DNA from: an uncultured Eggerthellaceae bacterium
GTDB lineage: Bacteria; Actinomycetota; Coriobacteriia; Coriobacteriales; Eggerthellaceae
Assembly (NCBI GenBank): GCA_904420215.1
Contig: CAJFUR010000185.1
Location: 1 to 36,518, forward strand
Reading direction: 5' to 3'
DNA length: 36,518 bases
In this document: positions 10,539-20,648 of the stretch, one piece after another
Layout of the letters: the number at the start of each line of letters is the position of its first letter
How positions within the stretch are numbered: the first letter of the stretch is position 1
Translations under genes and position numbers: made by a program
Notes under the pieces: generated by a model
What the model saw: only the letters and a program-made list of their open reading frames with translations
Told to the model about the DNA's origin: nothing
Databases searched by the model: none

Positions 10539-10569
10539 GGCCCGAGACGGGCGCGCTCGGCCCTGTTTC
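10537..10569 (+). terminator. Candidate terminator hairpin after the amino-acid ABC ATPase
   Basis: AGGGCCCGAG / CTCGGCCCT stem (one bulge) followed by a weak gtttcg tract. Confidence 0.4.
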
Positions 10570-10570
10570 G

Positions 10571-10578
10571 TGTATAAT
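10571..10578 (+). promoter_or_regulatory. Candidate extended -10 promoter (TGTATAAT)
   Basis: Consensus TATAAT at 10573-10578 about 46 bp upstream of the ORF at 10624; no clear -35. Confidence 0.4.
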
Positions 10579-10623
10579 CCAGAGGTTGGGTCGCGAAACA
10601 GCTGAGGGCAGGAGTTCGGCGTC

Positions 10624-10992
10624 GTGAGACAGCGCATGCAAATGAAGGACGTAGTTGAGATGGGGGGCGACTTGGCGCTCAATCTCAACCAGTTTCTCGA
10701 TGACTTTCGCCACGAGACGGAGGATAAAGGCTCGCTGATTGCCATCGAGCCTCCTTTGACGGGCGATCCGTCTTTCGATGCGCGACTTGCCGCAACGGCG
10801 GAGTGTTTGGCGAAAGAAAGCGGCGTGCGCATTCCCTTGTGGGTGTGGCACGATGCACGCTATGCGGCCGAGCCGGTATGGGCGTTTCAGGGGTCGAACC
10901 CCGAAGCACGCATCTACTTGAGGCAGACGACTCCTGCCGAATTTGCCAGTAGGAATCTTTATACGGGCGACAACGTGTTGTCGAGGTGCTGA
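10624..10992 (+). CDS. Hypothetical protein, 122 aa
   Basis: GTG start; follows a TATAAT promoter-like element; non-repetitive globular composition; no family recognised. Confidence 0.6.
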   Translation: MRQRMQMKDVVEMGGDLALNLNQFLDDFRHETEDKGSLIAIEPPLTGDPSFDARLAATAECLAKESGVRIPLWVWHDARYAAEPVWAFQGSNPEARIYLRQTTPAEFASRNLYTGDNVLSRC

Positions 10993-11231
10993 GCCTCTAG
11001 AGGATACGCGCAGGAAGTTGTCTCGGCCTCCCTTTCCGGGCGCATGCCCGCATGCCCGGGTGCTGACGCTTCGGCGACGGGAGGGTGAAACCTCGCGGAG
11101 CGTTCCATGGCGTCTCCAATCCCTGTGATAGAACGAAACCCGCATTTGACAACTGCGCCTGCGACCGCGTGGCCTGCGGCCTCGCGGCTTCGCGCGGCGT
11201 GGTTTCCGTTTCCAGGGAAGGAGTTGAGAGC

Positions 11232-13235
11232 ATGAGCGATCCCCGTCAAGCCGGCGCCCCCGTTTCCGCCGCGCCTGCGTCCGCAGGTGGCTCGGCCGCA
11301 ACTGCGGGTGCCGCAGGTCCGGCCGCCACCGCCACCGCCCCCGCAGCCGGTCCGGTGGGCGCAGCCGGCCGCCCGAGCTTCGCGCGCACGCTGTCGTTCT
11401 TCGGGTTCTTCGCCATCACGGCCTCCATGGTGATGACCGTGTACGAGTACCCGTCGTTCGCGTCGTCAGGTTTCCAGCTGGTGTTTTTCCTCATCATCGG
11501 CGGCGTTCTGTGGTTCTTGCCCGTTGCGCTCTGCGCGGCCGAGATGGCCACCGTGAAGGGCTGGGAATCGGGCGGCATCTTCGCCTGGGTGGGCAACACG
11601 CTTGGCCGCAGGTGGGGCTTCGCCGCGTTGTTCTTCCAATGGTTCCAAATCACGGTGGGGTTCGTCACCATGGCGTTCTTCATTCTGGCGGCCTTTGCCT
11701 ACGTGGTGGGGTGGGATGCGCTGTACAAAGACCCGCTCGTCATGTTCTTCGGCGTGGCCGCCATCGTGTGGCTGCTCACGCTCACGCAGCTGGGCGGCAC
11801 CAAGTACACGGCCCGCATTTCGAAGGTGGGCTTCATGGGCGGCATCATCGTGCCGGTTCTGGTGCTGCTGGTGGGCCTGCTCGTCTACTTCGCCACGGGC
11901 GGCGCGTCTCAAATCGCCATGACGCCGGCCACGTTCGTGCCCGACTTCGGCAAGGTGGACACGCTGGTCATCTTCGCGTCGTTCATTCTGGCCTACATGG
12001 GCGTGGAGGCCTCCGCCTCCCACGTGAACGAGTTGAAGAACCCCAACCGCAACTACCCGCTGGCCATGATCGTGCTGGCCATTCTCACCATCGGGCTTGA
12101 CGCGCTGGGCGGCTTGGCCGTGGCCACCACGCTGCCGGCAAGCGTGTTGGACGGCAACCTGTCGTTCGGCGTCATCGAAGCGTTCCGTGCCATCTACGTG
12201 CAGCACATCAGCCCGAACCTGGGATGGGTGGTGTTCGTGGTGGCTCTGCTTCTGGCGCTGGGTGTTTTGGCGGAAATTTCCGCATGGATCGTTGGCCCGT
12301 CCCGCGCGCTGCTGGACACAGCGCACGACGGCATCCTGCCGCCTTCGTTCAAGAAGGTGAACAAGCACGGCGTGAGCGTGCAGACCGTGGTCATCCAGGC
12401 CGCCATCGTGACGGTGTGGGACGCGGTGCTGTGCGGCTCCATCGCCCTTTCTGGCGGCTCCAGCTCGTCGGTGGGCTACCTCACGGCCATCGGCCTCACC
12501 GTGGTCATCTACCTGGTGGGGTACGTCATGTTCTTTTTGGGGTACTTCGTGCTGATCTTCCGCAGGAAGAATCTGCAGCGCTCGTTCCAGCTGCCGGGCG
12601 GCACGCCGTTCAAGGCCGTCGTGGCGGGTGTGGGCCTCGTCATGACCGTGGCGACGCTCGTCATCTCGTTCTTCCCGTCGTCCGAGCTGGACGCGCAGTC
12701 GAACATGGTGTACCAGTTGACGCTGGCCATCGCGTTCGTCGTGTCCATGGCCATTCCCTTCGTCATCTACGCGAACCGCCACCGCTGGAGCGCCGCGGGC
12801 GCCGCGCCGCACGCGGGTGCGGCAAGCGCCGCCGGCACCGCTCCGCGCGCGGGCGCGTCCGGCTCGGGGCATGCCGGCGCCACGGGCGCCGCGTCCGGCT
12901 CGGCGCCGAGCGGGGCCGAGCCCACCATGCGCGGCGCGGGAGGCGCGGCGCGGGGGCCGCAGCCCACGGGTGCAAGCGGCCTCAAGCGCGACGTGACGGG
13001 GCTGGGCGGCTTCACGGCTGCCGTGGCCAGCGTGACCCGGCGCCCCGCCGCGCCCCCGCAAGACGCCGCCGACGCTTCCGCGCGCCCGGCGCGTCCGCTG
13101 CGGGGCGAAGGCGGCCCCGCGCGCCCGTCGTCCGACATGCGGGACGCAGCCGATTCCGAGCGCCCGTCGTACCCGGCGCATCAGGCGCGCCCGGTGCGCC
13201 GCGCGCCGCAGGCGCACGACGACCAAGGCAAGTAA
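11232..13235 (+). CDS. gadC: APC-superfamily amino acid permease, probable glutamate:GABA antiporter, with a long low-complexity C-terminal tail
   Basis: 12-TM APC-type protein immediately upstream of glutamate decarboxylase; about 150 aa Ala/Pro/Gly/Arg-rich tail. Confidence 0.75.
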   Translation: MSDPRQAGAPVSAAPASAGGSAATAGAAGPAATATAPAAGPVGAAGRPSFARTLSFFGFFAITASMVMTVYEYPSFASSGFQLVFFLIIGGVLWFLPVALCAAEMATVKGWESGGIFAWVGNTLGRRWGFAALFFQWFQITVGFVTMAFFILAAFAYVVGWDALYKDPLVMFFGVAAIVWLLTLTQLGGTKYTARISKVGFMGGIIVPVLVLLVGLLVYFATGGASQIAMTPATFVPDFGKVDTLVIFASFILAYMGVEASASHVNELKNPNRNYPLAMIVLAILTIGLDALGGLAVATTLPASVLDGNLSFGVIEAFRAIYVQHISPNLGWVVFVVALLLALGVLAEISAWIVGPSRALLDTAHDGILPPSFKKVNKHGVSVQTVVIQAAIVTVWDAVLCGSIALSGGSSSSVGYLTAIGLTVVIYLVGYVMFFLGYFVLIFRRKNLQRSFQLPGGTPFKAVVAGVGLVMTVATLVISFFPSSELDAQSNMVYQLTLAIAFVVSMAIPFVIYANRHRWSAAGAAPHAGAASAAGTAPRAGASGSGHAGATGAASGSAPSGAEPTMRGAGGAARGPQPTGASGLKRDVTGLGGFTAAVASVTRRPAAPPQDAADASARPARPLRGEGGPARPSSDMRDAADSERPSYPAHQARPVRRAPQAHDDQGK

Positions 13236-13266
13236 GCGAAATCCGATGCAACAGGAGGTTTCACCC

Positions 13267-14748
13267 ATGGAGCAAACCAGTACGAGTAAGATCCTCGACA
13301 AGATGGACGAAGAGACGAAGTACCTGACGCCCATTTTCGGCTCGGAGTCTTCCGACGCGCAGATGCCGCGCACGAAGATGAACGCGCAGCCGGTGGAGCC
13401 GCGCATCGCCTACGAGATGATCAAGGAATACCTGTCCATCGAGGGCAACGCCACGCAGAACCTCACCACGTTCTGCCAAACCTACATGGAGCCCATGGCC
13501 ACCAAGATCATGGCCGAGGTCATGGAGAAGAATGCCATCGATAAGGACGAATATCCCATGACGGCCGACCTGGAGAACCGCTGCGTCGCCATGATCGGCG
13601 ACTTGTGGCACGCCGACCCGGCCGAAGAGCCCATGGGCACCTCCACGGTGGGCTCGTCGGAAGCCTGCATGCTAGGCGGCCTGGGCATGCTGTTCCGCTG
13701 GAAGAAGCTGGCGCGCGACGCCGGCATCGACATCTACACCTCGCAGCGCCCGAACCTGGTCATTTCGTCGGCCTATCAGGTGTGTTGGGAGAAGTTCTGC
13801 CGCTATTGGGACATCGAGATGCGCCTTGTGCCGCTCGAGAAGGACCACATGTCGCTGAACATGGACACCGTCATGGACTACGTGGACGACCACACCATTG
13901 GCATCACGGCCATCCTCGGCATCACCTACACCGGCACGTACGACGACGTGAAGAAGCTCGACCAGCTGGTGGAGGCCTACAACCAAGAGCACCCGAAGAT
14001 GCCCATCCGCATTCACGTGGACGGCGCGTCGGGCGCCATGGTGGCCCCCTTCGTGGATCCCGACTTGGAGTGGGACTTCCGCCTGAAGAACGTCTGGTCC
14101 ATCAACGCCTCCGGCCACAAGTACGGGCTGGTGTATCCCGGCATTGGCTGGGTCGTCTGGCGCGGGAAGGAAGCGCTTCCGGAAGACCTGATCTTCTGGG
14201 TCAGCTATCTGGGCGGCGAGGAGGCCACCATGGCCATCAACTTCTCCCGCAGCGCCTCGCAGATCGTGGGGCAGTACTACGTGCTGATGCGCAACGGCTT
14301 CGAGGGCTTCAAGGAAATCCAGGAGCGCACGCTGGACGTGGCGCGCTACTTGGCGCTGGAACTTGACGACATGGGCATCTTCGAAATCTACGAGGACGCC
14401 AGCAACATCCCCATCGTGTGCTGGGGGCTGAAAGACGATGCCGGCGTGGAGTGGTCGCTGTACGACCTGTCCGACCGTTTGCGCATGAGCGGCTGGCTGG
14501 TGCCCGCCTACCCGCTGCCGGCCAACATGCAGGACGTCACGGTGCAACGCGTGGTGGCGCGCGCCGACTTCTCCATGCAGCTGGCCATCAAGCTGGTGGC
14601 GGACATCAAGAAGGAAATCGACAACCTGAACAAGGCGAAGTTCGTCACCGGCAACACGCAGGGCGTCATTCAGACGGGCTTCAACCACGGCGGGCGCTCC
14701 GCTGTGGACAAGTCCTCGCAGGAGCAGGCGAAGGCCGCCGCGAAGTAG
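13267..14748 (+). CDS. gadB: Glutamate decarboxylase (PLP-dependent)
   Basis: GSSEACMLGGL, HVDGASGAMVAPF, PLP-lysine region SINASGHKYGLVYPGIGW, C-terminal GFNHGG. Confidence 0.93.
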   Translation: MEQTSTSKILDKMDEETKYLTPIFGSESSDAQMPRTKMNAQPVEPRIAYEMIKEYLSIEGNATQNLTTFCQTYMEPMATKIMAEVMEKNAIDKDEYPMTADLENRCVAMIGDLWHADPAEEPMGTSTVGSSEACMLGGLGMLFRWKKLARDAGIDIYTSQRPNLVISSAYQVCWEKFCRYWDIEMRLVPLEKDHMSLNMDTVMDYVDDHTIGITAILGITYTGTYDDVKKLDQLVEAYNQEHPKMPIRIHVDGASGAMVAPFVDPDLEWDFRLKNVWSINASGHKYGLVYPGIGWVVWRGKEALPEDLIFWVSYLGGEEATMAINFSRSASQIVGQYYVLMRNGFEGFKEIQERTLDVARYLALELDDMGIFEIYEDASNIPIVCWGLKDDAGVEWSLYDLSDRLRMSGWLVPAYPLPANMQDVTVQRVVARADFSMQLAIKLVADIKKEIDNLNKAKFVTGNTQGVIQTGFNHGGRSAVDKSSQEQAKAAAK

Positions 14749-15088
14749 TGGGCGACGGGGCGCAGGCCGGCAGGGCCGGCGCGCCCGCATGGCGAATTGC
14801 TTGGCACGAAGGCGCGGGAGTCCGCAAGGGCGCCCGCGCCGTTGCGTTGGGGGGGGCGGGAACGGGGAGCCGGTCGGTTGGGGAGCGCCGGCGCATGCCG
14901 CAGCGGTGCGCGTTTCGACCGGACAGCGCGCCTTCGCCGACCGATAACCGTACAAATGGTGACATTCGCCGCAAGGTAAGGCTAAAATAAAGCACGACTT
15001 GTCGAATGCGGAATTTGCAAAATGGGCTTTTTCGGATTCCCCGAGAGGTTCGGCTGCTTTGACCGCACAGGGAGGAAGGGAAAGCTGC

Positions 15089-16090
15089 ATGAAAAAGTTC
15101 AAGGCGGTTCTGGCCCTCGCGCTCGCCGGCGTGATCGGCCTCGGTTTGGCGGGCTGCGGCAGCGGCTCGGGCGGCGACTCGTCCGAGGGCGGCACCACGG
15201 GCGGCACCACGAACATGCGCTTCATGACCGGCGGCGAATCCGGCACCTACTACGCCTACGGCAGCGTGCTGGCGCAGTACGCCACCAACGGCGACTACGG
15301 CCTGTCCGTCACGGCCCTGTCCAGCAACGGCTCGCAGGCCAACGTGCAGGCGCTGCAGGACGGCGACGCGGACATCGTGTTCTGCCAGTCCGACGTGCTG
15401 GCGTATGCCTACGACGGGACCAGCCTGTTCGAAGGCGCCGCGTACCAGGACTTCTCCATCGTGGCCAACCTGTACCAGGAACAGGTGCAAATAGTGACGT
15501 GCGACCCGAACATCAAGACGGTGGCCGATCTTGCGGGCAAGACGGTGTCGGTGGGCGCCGCCAACTCGGGCGTGTACTTCAACGCCGTTGACATCCTGGC
15601 GGCATACGACCTCACGCTCGACGACATCGAGCCGGTGTACCAGTCGTTCGCCGACTCCGCCGATTCCCTGAAGGACGCCAAGATCGACGCCGCCTTCATC
15701 GTGGCCGGCGCTCCCACCACGGCCATCACCGACCTGTCCACCACCAAGACCGCGTATCTGGTGTCCATGGACGACGAGCACGTGGAGAAGCTGCTGGCCG
15801 CTTCCCCGTACTACATGAAGGACGTCATTTCCGCCGACACGTATGGCCTTGACGCCGACGTGACCACCGTTTCGGTGGGCGCCGTGGTCATCGCGAACGA
15901 CAACGTTCCGGAAGAAGCCATCTACAACTTCACGAAGTCGCTGTTCGACGGCGCGCAAGACAATGCGAGCGCGCATGCCAAGTACGAGGAGCTGGAGCTG
16001 CAGAACGCCGCTTCGGTGGCTTCCGTGGGATACCATCCCGGTGCCGCCAAGTACTTCGAGGAGCAGGGTGTCACGGTGAGCGCCAAGTAG
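15089..16090 (+). CDS. TAXI-family TRAP transporter solute-binding lipoprotein
   Basis: Lipobox LAGC; 'MRFMTGGESGTYYAYGSVLAQYA' and 'VSVGAANSGVYFNAVDILAAYDLTLDDIEP' typical of TAXI SBPs. Confidence 0.9.
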   Translation: MKKFKAVLALALAGVIGLGLAGCGSGSGGDSSEGGTTGGTTNMRFMTGGESGTYYAYGSVLAQYATNGDYGLSVTALSSNGSQANVQALQDGDADIVFCQSDVLAYAYDGTSLFEGAAYQDFSIVANLYQEQVQIVTCDPNIKTVADLAGKTVSVGAANSGVYFNAVDILAAYDLTLDDIEPVYQSFADSADSLKDAKIDAAFIVAGAPTTAITDLSTTKTAYLVSMDDEHVEKLLAASPYYMKDVISADTYGLDADVTTVSVGAVVIANDNVPEEAIYNFTKSLFDGAQDNASAHAKYEELELQNAASVASVGYHPGAAKYFEEQGVTVSAK

Positions 16091-16101
16091 GTTTCGCTTT
16101 C

Positions 16102-16141
16102 GGGCCGGCCTTCGAGAGGGAGGTCGGCCCGCTGGCTTTTT
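16102..16141 (+). terminator. Candidate terminator/attenuator between TAXI SBP and TRAP permease
   Basis: GGGCCGGCCT / AGGTCGGCCC stem (one G-U in RNA) followed by gctggcttttt. Confidence 0.45.
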
Positions 16142-16517
16142 CGAAGGCTGCTGCAGACCATGGTCTGGCGCGGCCTTCGCTTGGATTTGCAAGTGTTTTG
16201 GGCCGGATTGGCCTTCGGGCTCCCGGCTGTTTCGGCAGTTTCTGGGCGCATCGTCGCATCGCGCTGCCGCATTCGGGGGATTCGCGCAAAATGCCGCATG
16301 CGGAAACGGTGCCCGCAAGACGCAGCGCCCGTGTAGCACGCCCGATAGGCACGCTTTGCGCGCGAGCCAGGTTCATGGGACATGCTGCACGGCAATATCG
16401 TCTGCGCGCCATGCTGCCGTGCGTTGTGTCTGCATCCAAAAAACATTTACGAATCCAAGCACATGTTCGCTGCGTTTCCCTGCCGCGTTCACCGCGGAAG
16501 GCTCGAGGAGGATGCAC

Positions 16518-18668
16518 ATGGTACGGTTCCTGGGGAAAGGCAAGGCCAAGGCGGCTGAAAAGGAAGCTGCCGCCACTGCCGCCACGGCAGCTGCCGGCGC
16601 CAACGGCGCGTCAGCGGAGGCTATAGACGTCGATGAGGTCATGCGCAAGTACGACAAGGAGTCGAACACGCGCATCTGGGAGGGCATTCCCAAGATCGTG
16701 GTCACGGCCTGCATGGTGGCGTTTTCGGTGTACTGCCTGCTCATGACGCTGCTCTCCACCGAACAGGCCGAAGCGCGCCTTGCCCGCTTCTTGGCCTTCG
16801 TCATCCTGATCGGCTACATGATGTACCCCTCGCGGAAAAAGGAGCACCGGGTCAACCACATTCCGTGGTACGACGTGGTGCTGGCGCTTGCCGGGTTCGG
16901 CGCATTCATGTACTTCGCCGTGAACTGCACCGAAATCCTGCTCATGGGCGCGCGCATCGAACCTTTGCACGTGGCGCTGGGCATCGTGGGCATTGTGGTG
17001 CTGGTGGAGCTGTGCCGGCGCTGCGTGGGCCTGCCCATCATCGTCGTCGCGGGCTGCCTGGTCATTTACGCCTTCTACTGGCAGGCCACTTCCGGCGCCG
17101 TGTTCGACGCGGCCGGCGCGTTGCGCAAGGTGGTGCAGAAGCTGTTCTACACCACCAGCGGCGTCATCGGCACGCCCATTAACGTGTGCTACACCTATAT
17201 CATCCTGTTCGTCATCTTCGGCGCGTTTCTGGAGCGCACGGGCATCGCCAACTTCTTCATTTCGCTTGCCAACCGCATTGCCGGCTGGTCGAGCGGCGGC
17301 GCGGCCAAGGTGGCCGTCATCTCGTCGGCCTTGTGCGGCATGGTGTCCGGGTCTTCGGTGGGCAACACGGTCACCACCGGCACGGTCACCATCCCCATGA
17401 TGAAGAAGACCGGCTACAAGCCCGAATTCGCCGGCGCCGTGGAGGCGGCGTCGTCGTCGGGCGGGCAGATCATGCCCCCCATCATGGGCGCGGCGGCCTT
17501 TCTCATGGCCGAGTACATGGGCATCCCCTACATGGAAGTGGCCGCCAAGGCCATCGTGCCGGCGCTTCTGTACTTCGCGGGCATCTTCATTGCCGTGCAC
17601 TTGGAGGCGAAGAAGCTGGGCCTCAAGGGCGTTTCCCGCTCCGAGCTGCCTTCCATAAGCTATTTGGTCAAGAACTGCTATCTGGTGCTGCCGCTGGTGC
17701 TTCTGGTGTGGCTGGTGTCCTCGGGCGCGCGCACCATGGCAGCGAGCGCGGCCATCTCCATTGCGGGCGCGTTCCTCATCGGGTTCATCAACTTCCTCAT
17801 CACGAACTGGAGCCGCCGCGTGGAAGGCGAGACGTTCGGCGCGGTGTTCGTCGAAACGTGCAAGGTGGCGTTCTTCACGGCCGTGGACGCGTTCGCCTCG
17901 GGCGCGCGCAACGCCATCGCCGTGGCCGTGGCATGCGCCATGGCCGGCCTCATCGCGGGCAGCATCACGGTGACGGGCCTTGCCTCCACCATCATCAACG
18001 TCATCGTCATGGCGGCGGGCGACATGATCATCGTGGGCCTGGTGTTCACCATGATCTGCTGCCTCATTCTGGGCATGGGCGTGCCCACCACGGCGAACTA
18101 CTGTATCATGGCTTCCACCTGCGCGCCCATCCTCATGCAGCTGGGCATCGACCCCATCTGCGCGCACTTCTTCGTGTTCTACTTCGGCATTGCGGCAGAC
18201 ATCACGCCGCCGGTGGCCCTTGCCGCCTATGCGGCCAGCGCCATCGCGAAGTCGCGGCCCATGGCCACGGCGGTGAACGCCACCAAGTTGGGCATCGCCA
18301 AGTTCGTGGTGCCCTACATATTCGCATTCAGTCCCATTTTGCTCATGGTGGGCGACGACGTGACCATTTTCGCGGTGGTGGCGAACACGCTGACGGCTCT
18401 GGTGGGCGTGTTCGGCCTGCAATGCGCGCTGACCAACACGCTGTTCGGGCGACACCAGAACCCGCTGTTCCGTCTGATTCTGGCGGCGGGCGGCTTAGGC
18501 ATGATGATTCCCGGCACGGCTTCGGACATCGCGGGCCTTGCCGTCATCGTGGTGGTGTGCGGCGCGCAGTGGATGCTTGCCAAGAAGAGCAGCTTGCGGG
18601 GCAAGGAGCCGGAAACTCTGGACGCCGCCGCGCCGGAACTGATTGAGGAAGTGAAGGAAGAATCCTAG
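16518..18668 (+). CDS. TRAP transporter fused permease (4TM/12TM)
   Basis: Large multi-TM protein with DctM-like 'GGQIMPPIMGAAAFLMAEYMGIPY' and 'LGMGVPTTANYCIMAS'; GAGGAGG RBS 6 nt before the ATG. Confidence 0.9.
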   Translation: MVRFLGKGKAKAAEKEAAATAATAAAGANGASAEAIDVDEVMRKYDKESNTRIWEGIPKIVVTACMVAFSVYCLLMTLLSTEQAEARLARFLAFVILIGYMMYPSRKKEHRVNHIPWYDVVLALAGFGAFMYFAVNCTEILLMGARIEPLHVALGIVGIVVLVELCRRCVGLPIIVVAGCLVIYAFYWQATSGAVFDAAGALRKVVQKLFYTTSGVIGTPINVCYTYIILFVIFGAFLERTGIANFFISLANRIAGWSSGGAAKVAVISSALCGMVSGSSVGNTVTTGTVTIPMMKKTGYKPEFAGAVEAASSSGGQIMPPIMGAAAFLMAEYMGIPYMEVAAKAIVPALLYFAGIFIAVHLEAKKLGLKGVSRSELPSISYLVKNCYLVLPLVLLVWLVSSGARTMAASAAISIAGAFLIGFINFLITNWSRRVEGETFGAVFVETCKVAFFTAVDAFASGARNAIAVAVACAMAGLIAGSITVTGLASTIINVIVMAAGDMIIVGLVFTMICCLILGMGVPTTANYCIMASTCAPILMQLGIDPICAHFFVFYFGIAADITPPVALAAYAASAIAKSRPMATAVNATKLGIAKFVVPYIFAFSPILLMVGDDVTIFAVVANTLTALVGVFGLQCALTNTLFGRHQNPLFRLILAAGGLGMMIPGTASDIAGLAVIVVVCGAQWMLAKKSSLRGKEPETLDAAAPELIEEVKEES

Positions 18669-18758
18669 CGCCGGCGCGTGCGCCGTGCGGCTGAGGGCGA
18701 CGTGTGGGCGGCGCGGCGGGTTGCTGGGTTGCCGGATTGCCGGTAGAGTCGCGGGTTT

Positions 18759-18811
18759 GTCATCCTGAACGGAGACGCGAAGCGGCGGAGTCGAAGGACC
18801 CCCTGCTTTGG
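18759..18811. repeat. Intergenic repeat of the 'GTCATCCTGA...GAGTCGAAGGACC' type
   Basis: gtcatcctgaacggagacgcgaagcggcggagtcgaaggaccccctgc resembles widespread extragenic repeats whose spurious translation reads CHPERS..ESKDP. Confidence 0.5.
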
Positions 18812-18872
18812 GAGCGGGGAAGCAGGAAGCCGCCATGCGGGCGGCTGGGAGACACGCGAAAGCGAGAGGAAC

Positions 18873-19724
18873 ATGGACAGCGGAAACACCGTGTGGGTAA
18901 CGGGCAGCAAGGGTTTTCTGGGCAGCGTGGTCTGCCACAGCTTCGAGCAGGCCGGGTTCACGGTCGTGGGCACCGACGAGGAGCTTTCGGTGTGCGAGCC
19001 GGAGCGCCTGGAGGCGTTCGTGGAGGAAGTGCGGCCGGCGGTGGTGGTCAACTGCGCCGGCATTCGGCGCGACGCCACCACGATGGGCACGCGCGCGAAG
19101 GCATACGAGGTGAACGCGCTGGGCGCGCGCAACGTTGCCGTGGCGGCGAACGTCATCGGCGCCACCGTGGTGCAGATATCGTCCGACGACGTGTATTCCT
19201 CCAAGCTCGACGAGCCGGTGAACGAGTTCGACGGTCCGCATCCCAACTCGGCCTACGGCAAGTCGAAGCGCGCCGGAGAAATGATGGTGCGCGACATCAC
19301 GTCGGACCATCTGATCGTGCGTTCGTCGTGGCTCTATCACGCCTACAGCGGGCGCTTCAAGGGCGTCATGGACGCGGCGCAGGCGGGCGGGCGCTACGAG
19401 GCGCGCACCGACCAGTTCGCCGCCCCCACCAGTGTGCGCACCTACATGAACTTCCTGATAGAGGCGATAAAGCGGGAGAAGAAGGGGACGTTTCACCTGG
19501 TGAGCCACGGGCGTGCCAGCCGCTACGAGTTTGCCGCCAAGGTGCTGGAGTATGCCGGCTACGACCCCGAAAAGGTGCTCGTGCCCACTTCCGACGCCAA
19601 GACGGCGGAGAACGTGGTGCTGGAGAGCATGATGCTGGAAATGGCCGGAGTGCAGGTTCCCACGTGGGAGGAAGACCTCGCCGCCTACATGAAATCCGTG
19701 GGATTGTACGCGCCCAAAGCCTGA
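18873..19724 (+). CDS. SDR-family sugar-nucleotide reductase/epimerase-like protein (RmlD-like)
   Basis: N-terminal VWVTGSKGFLGS Rossmann motif, 'VVNCAGIRRDATT', 'NSAYGKSKRAGE' YxxxK active site. Confidence 0.85.
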   Translation: MDSGNTVWVTGSKGFLGSVVCHSFEQAGFTVVGTDEELSVCEPERLEAFVEEVRPAVVVNCAGIRRDATTMGTRAKAYEVNALGARNVAVAANVIGATVVQISSDDVYSSKLDEPVNEFDGPHPNSAYGKSKRAGEMMVRDITSDHLIVRSSWLYHAYSGRFKGVMDAAQAGGRYEARTDQFAAPTSVRTYMNFLIEAIKREKKGTFHLVSHGRASRYEFAAKVLEYAGYDPEKVLVPTSDAKTAENVVLESMMLEMAGVQVPTWEEDLAAYMKSVGLYAPKA

Positions 19725-19896
19725 CGCGGGGACGCCGCGCGACGCGATGCGGGAGCGCCGCGGGCGGGATGCGCGGCGCCGCGCGGCGGCCGGCGCTTGG
19801 GGTGTCCCGCGCGATAGCGCGTTCGGGCGGCGGTTGGCTCCCGGGGCATGCGTGCGGTACGGCGCGCACCGCACGGGGGCGCCGCGCCGCGTGGCC

Positions 19897-20331
19897 TCAC
19901 GCTTGCGGCGTCTTCTGGGCCACGTGCCCGACGACCTTCTTCAGCAGCATCATAAGCAGCACGAGGCCGGCAACCATGAGCACGCCGCCAACCACGCCCA
20001 CTGCTTCGTACACCGTGTAGGCAAGGGGCGTGGCGGTGCCGGTGAGCAGCGACAGCCCCTTGACCAGCAGGGAGCCTGCGGTAAGCACCACGCCCACGTT
20101 GTACACGATGTAGAAGGGGCGGAACAGCGTTTCGCCCGAATAGTCGGCGCGCAGGGCGAACAGCGTTGCCGCCAGAAAGACGAGAAACCCGCCTACGCCC
20201 AGATGCCAAGGGATGGAGCCCAGAAGAGAGGCGCCCGCAATCCAAGGCTGCTCGGCAATGCCGTGCACGCACAAGGCGGCCACCGCGCCGAGCGCCAAAT
20301 AGACAATCGCCGTGTTGAACAAGGTTTTCAT
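19897..20331 (-). CDS. Small integral membrane protein of unknown function
   Basis: 145 aa with four predicted hydrophobic helices; MKTLFNTAIVYLALGAVAALCVHG start. Confidence 0.65.
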   Translation of the reverse strand: MKTLFNTAIVYLALGAVAALCVHGIAEQPWIAGASLLGSIPWHLGVGGFLVFLAATLFALRADYSGETLFRPFYIVYNVGVVLTAGSLLVKGLSLLTGTATPLAYTVYEAVGVVGGVLMVAGLVLLMMLLKKVVGHVAQKTPQA

Positions 20332-20648
20332 GAGGACACCTTTCGCGAAGCGCAACGGGAAGCGCATCCGTCATCGAATGCACCTGCAAGTATCGCGCAT
20401 GCTGGGAGCTTCCGGCGCGTTCCGCCGCTCAAGCGTTGCCAGCAGGTAGGCAAGCCGTAAGCCTGCCGAATCCCCGCCGCGGGGTGGGGCGGGTTCGTCG
20501 CTCGCGCGCGCTGCCTCGCCTATGCTGGATTCGTCGAAGGTTCGGACTGGGCCGCGCATTCGCCCGAGCGGGAGGCGGGGCGCGCCGGCAGGGCGCGACG
20601 GCGGAAAGCTCGCGTTCGCCCGAACGGGCGGCAGGGCGTGCCGCTTCG

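Noticed and set aside
19851-19875. CGTGCGGT/ACCGCACG inverted repeat between convergent genes as a terminator
   Set aside because: Short stem, no T-tract on either strand; could arise by chance in this GC-rich spacer.
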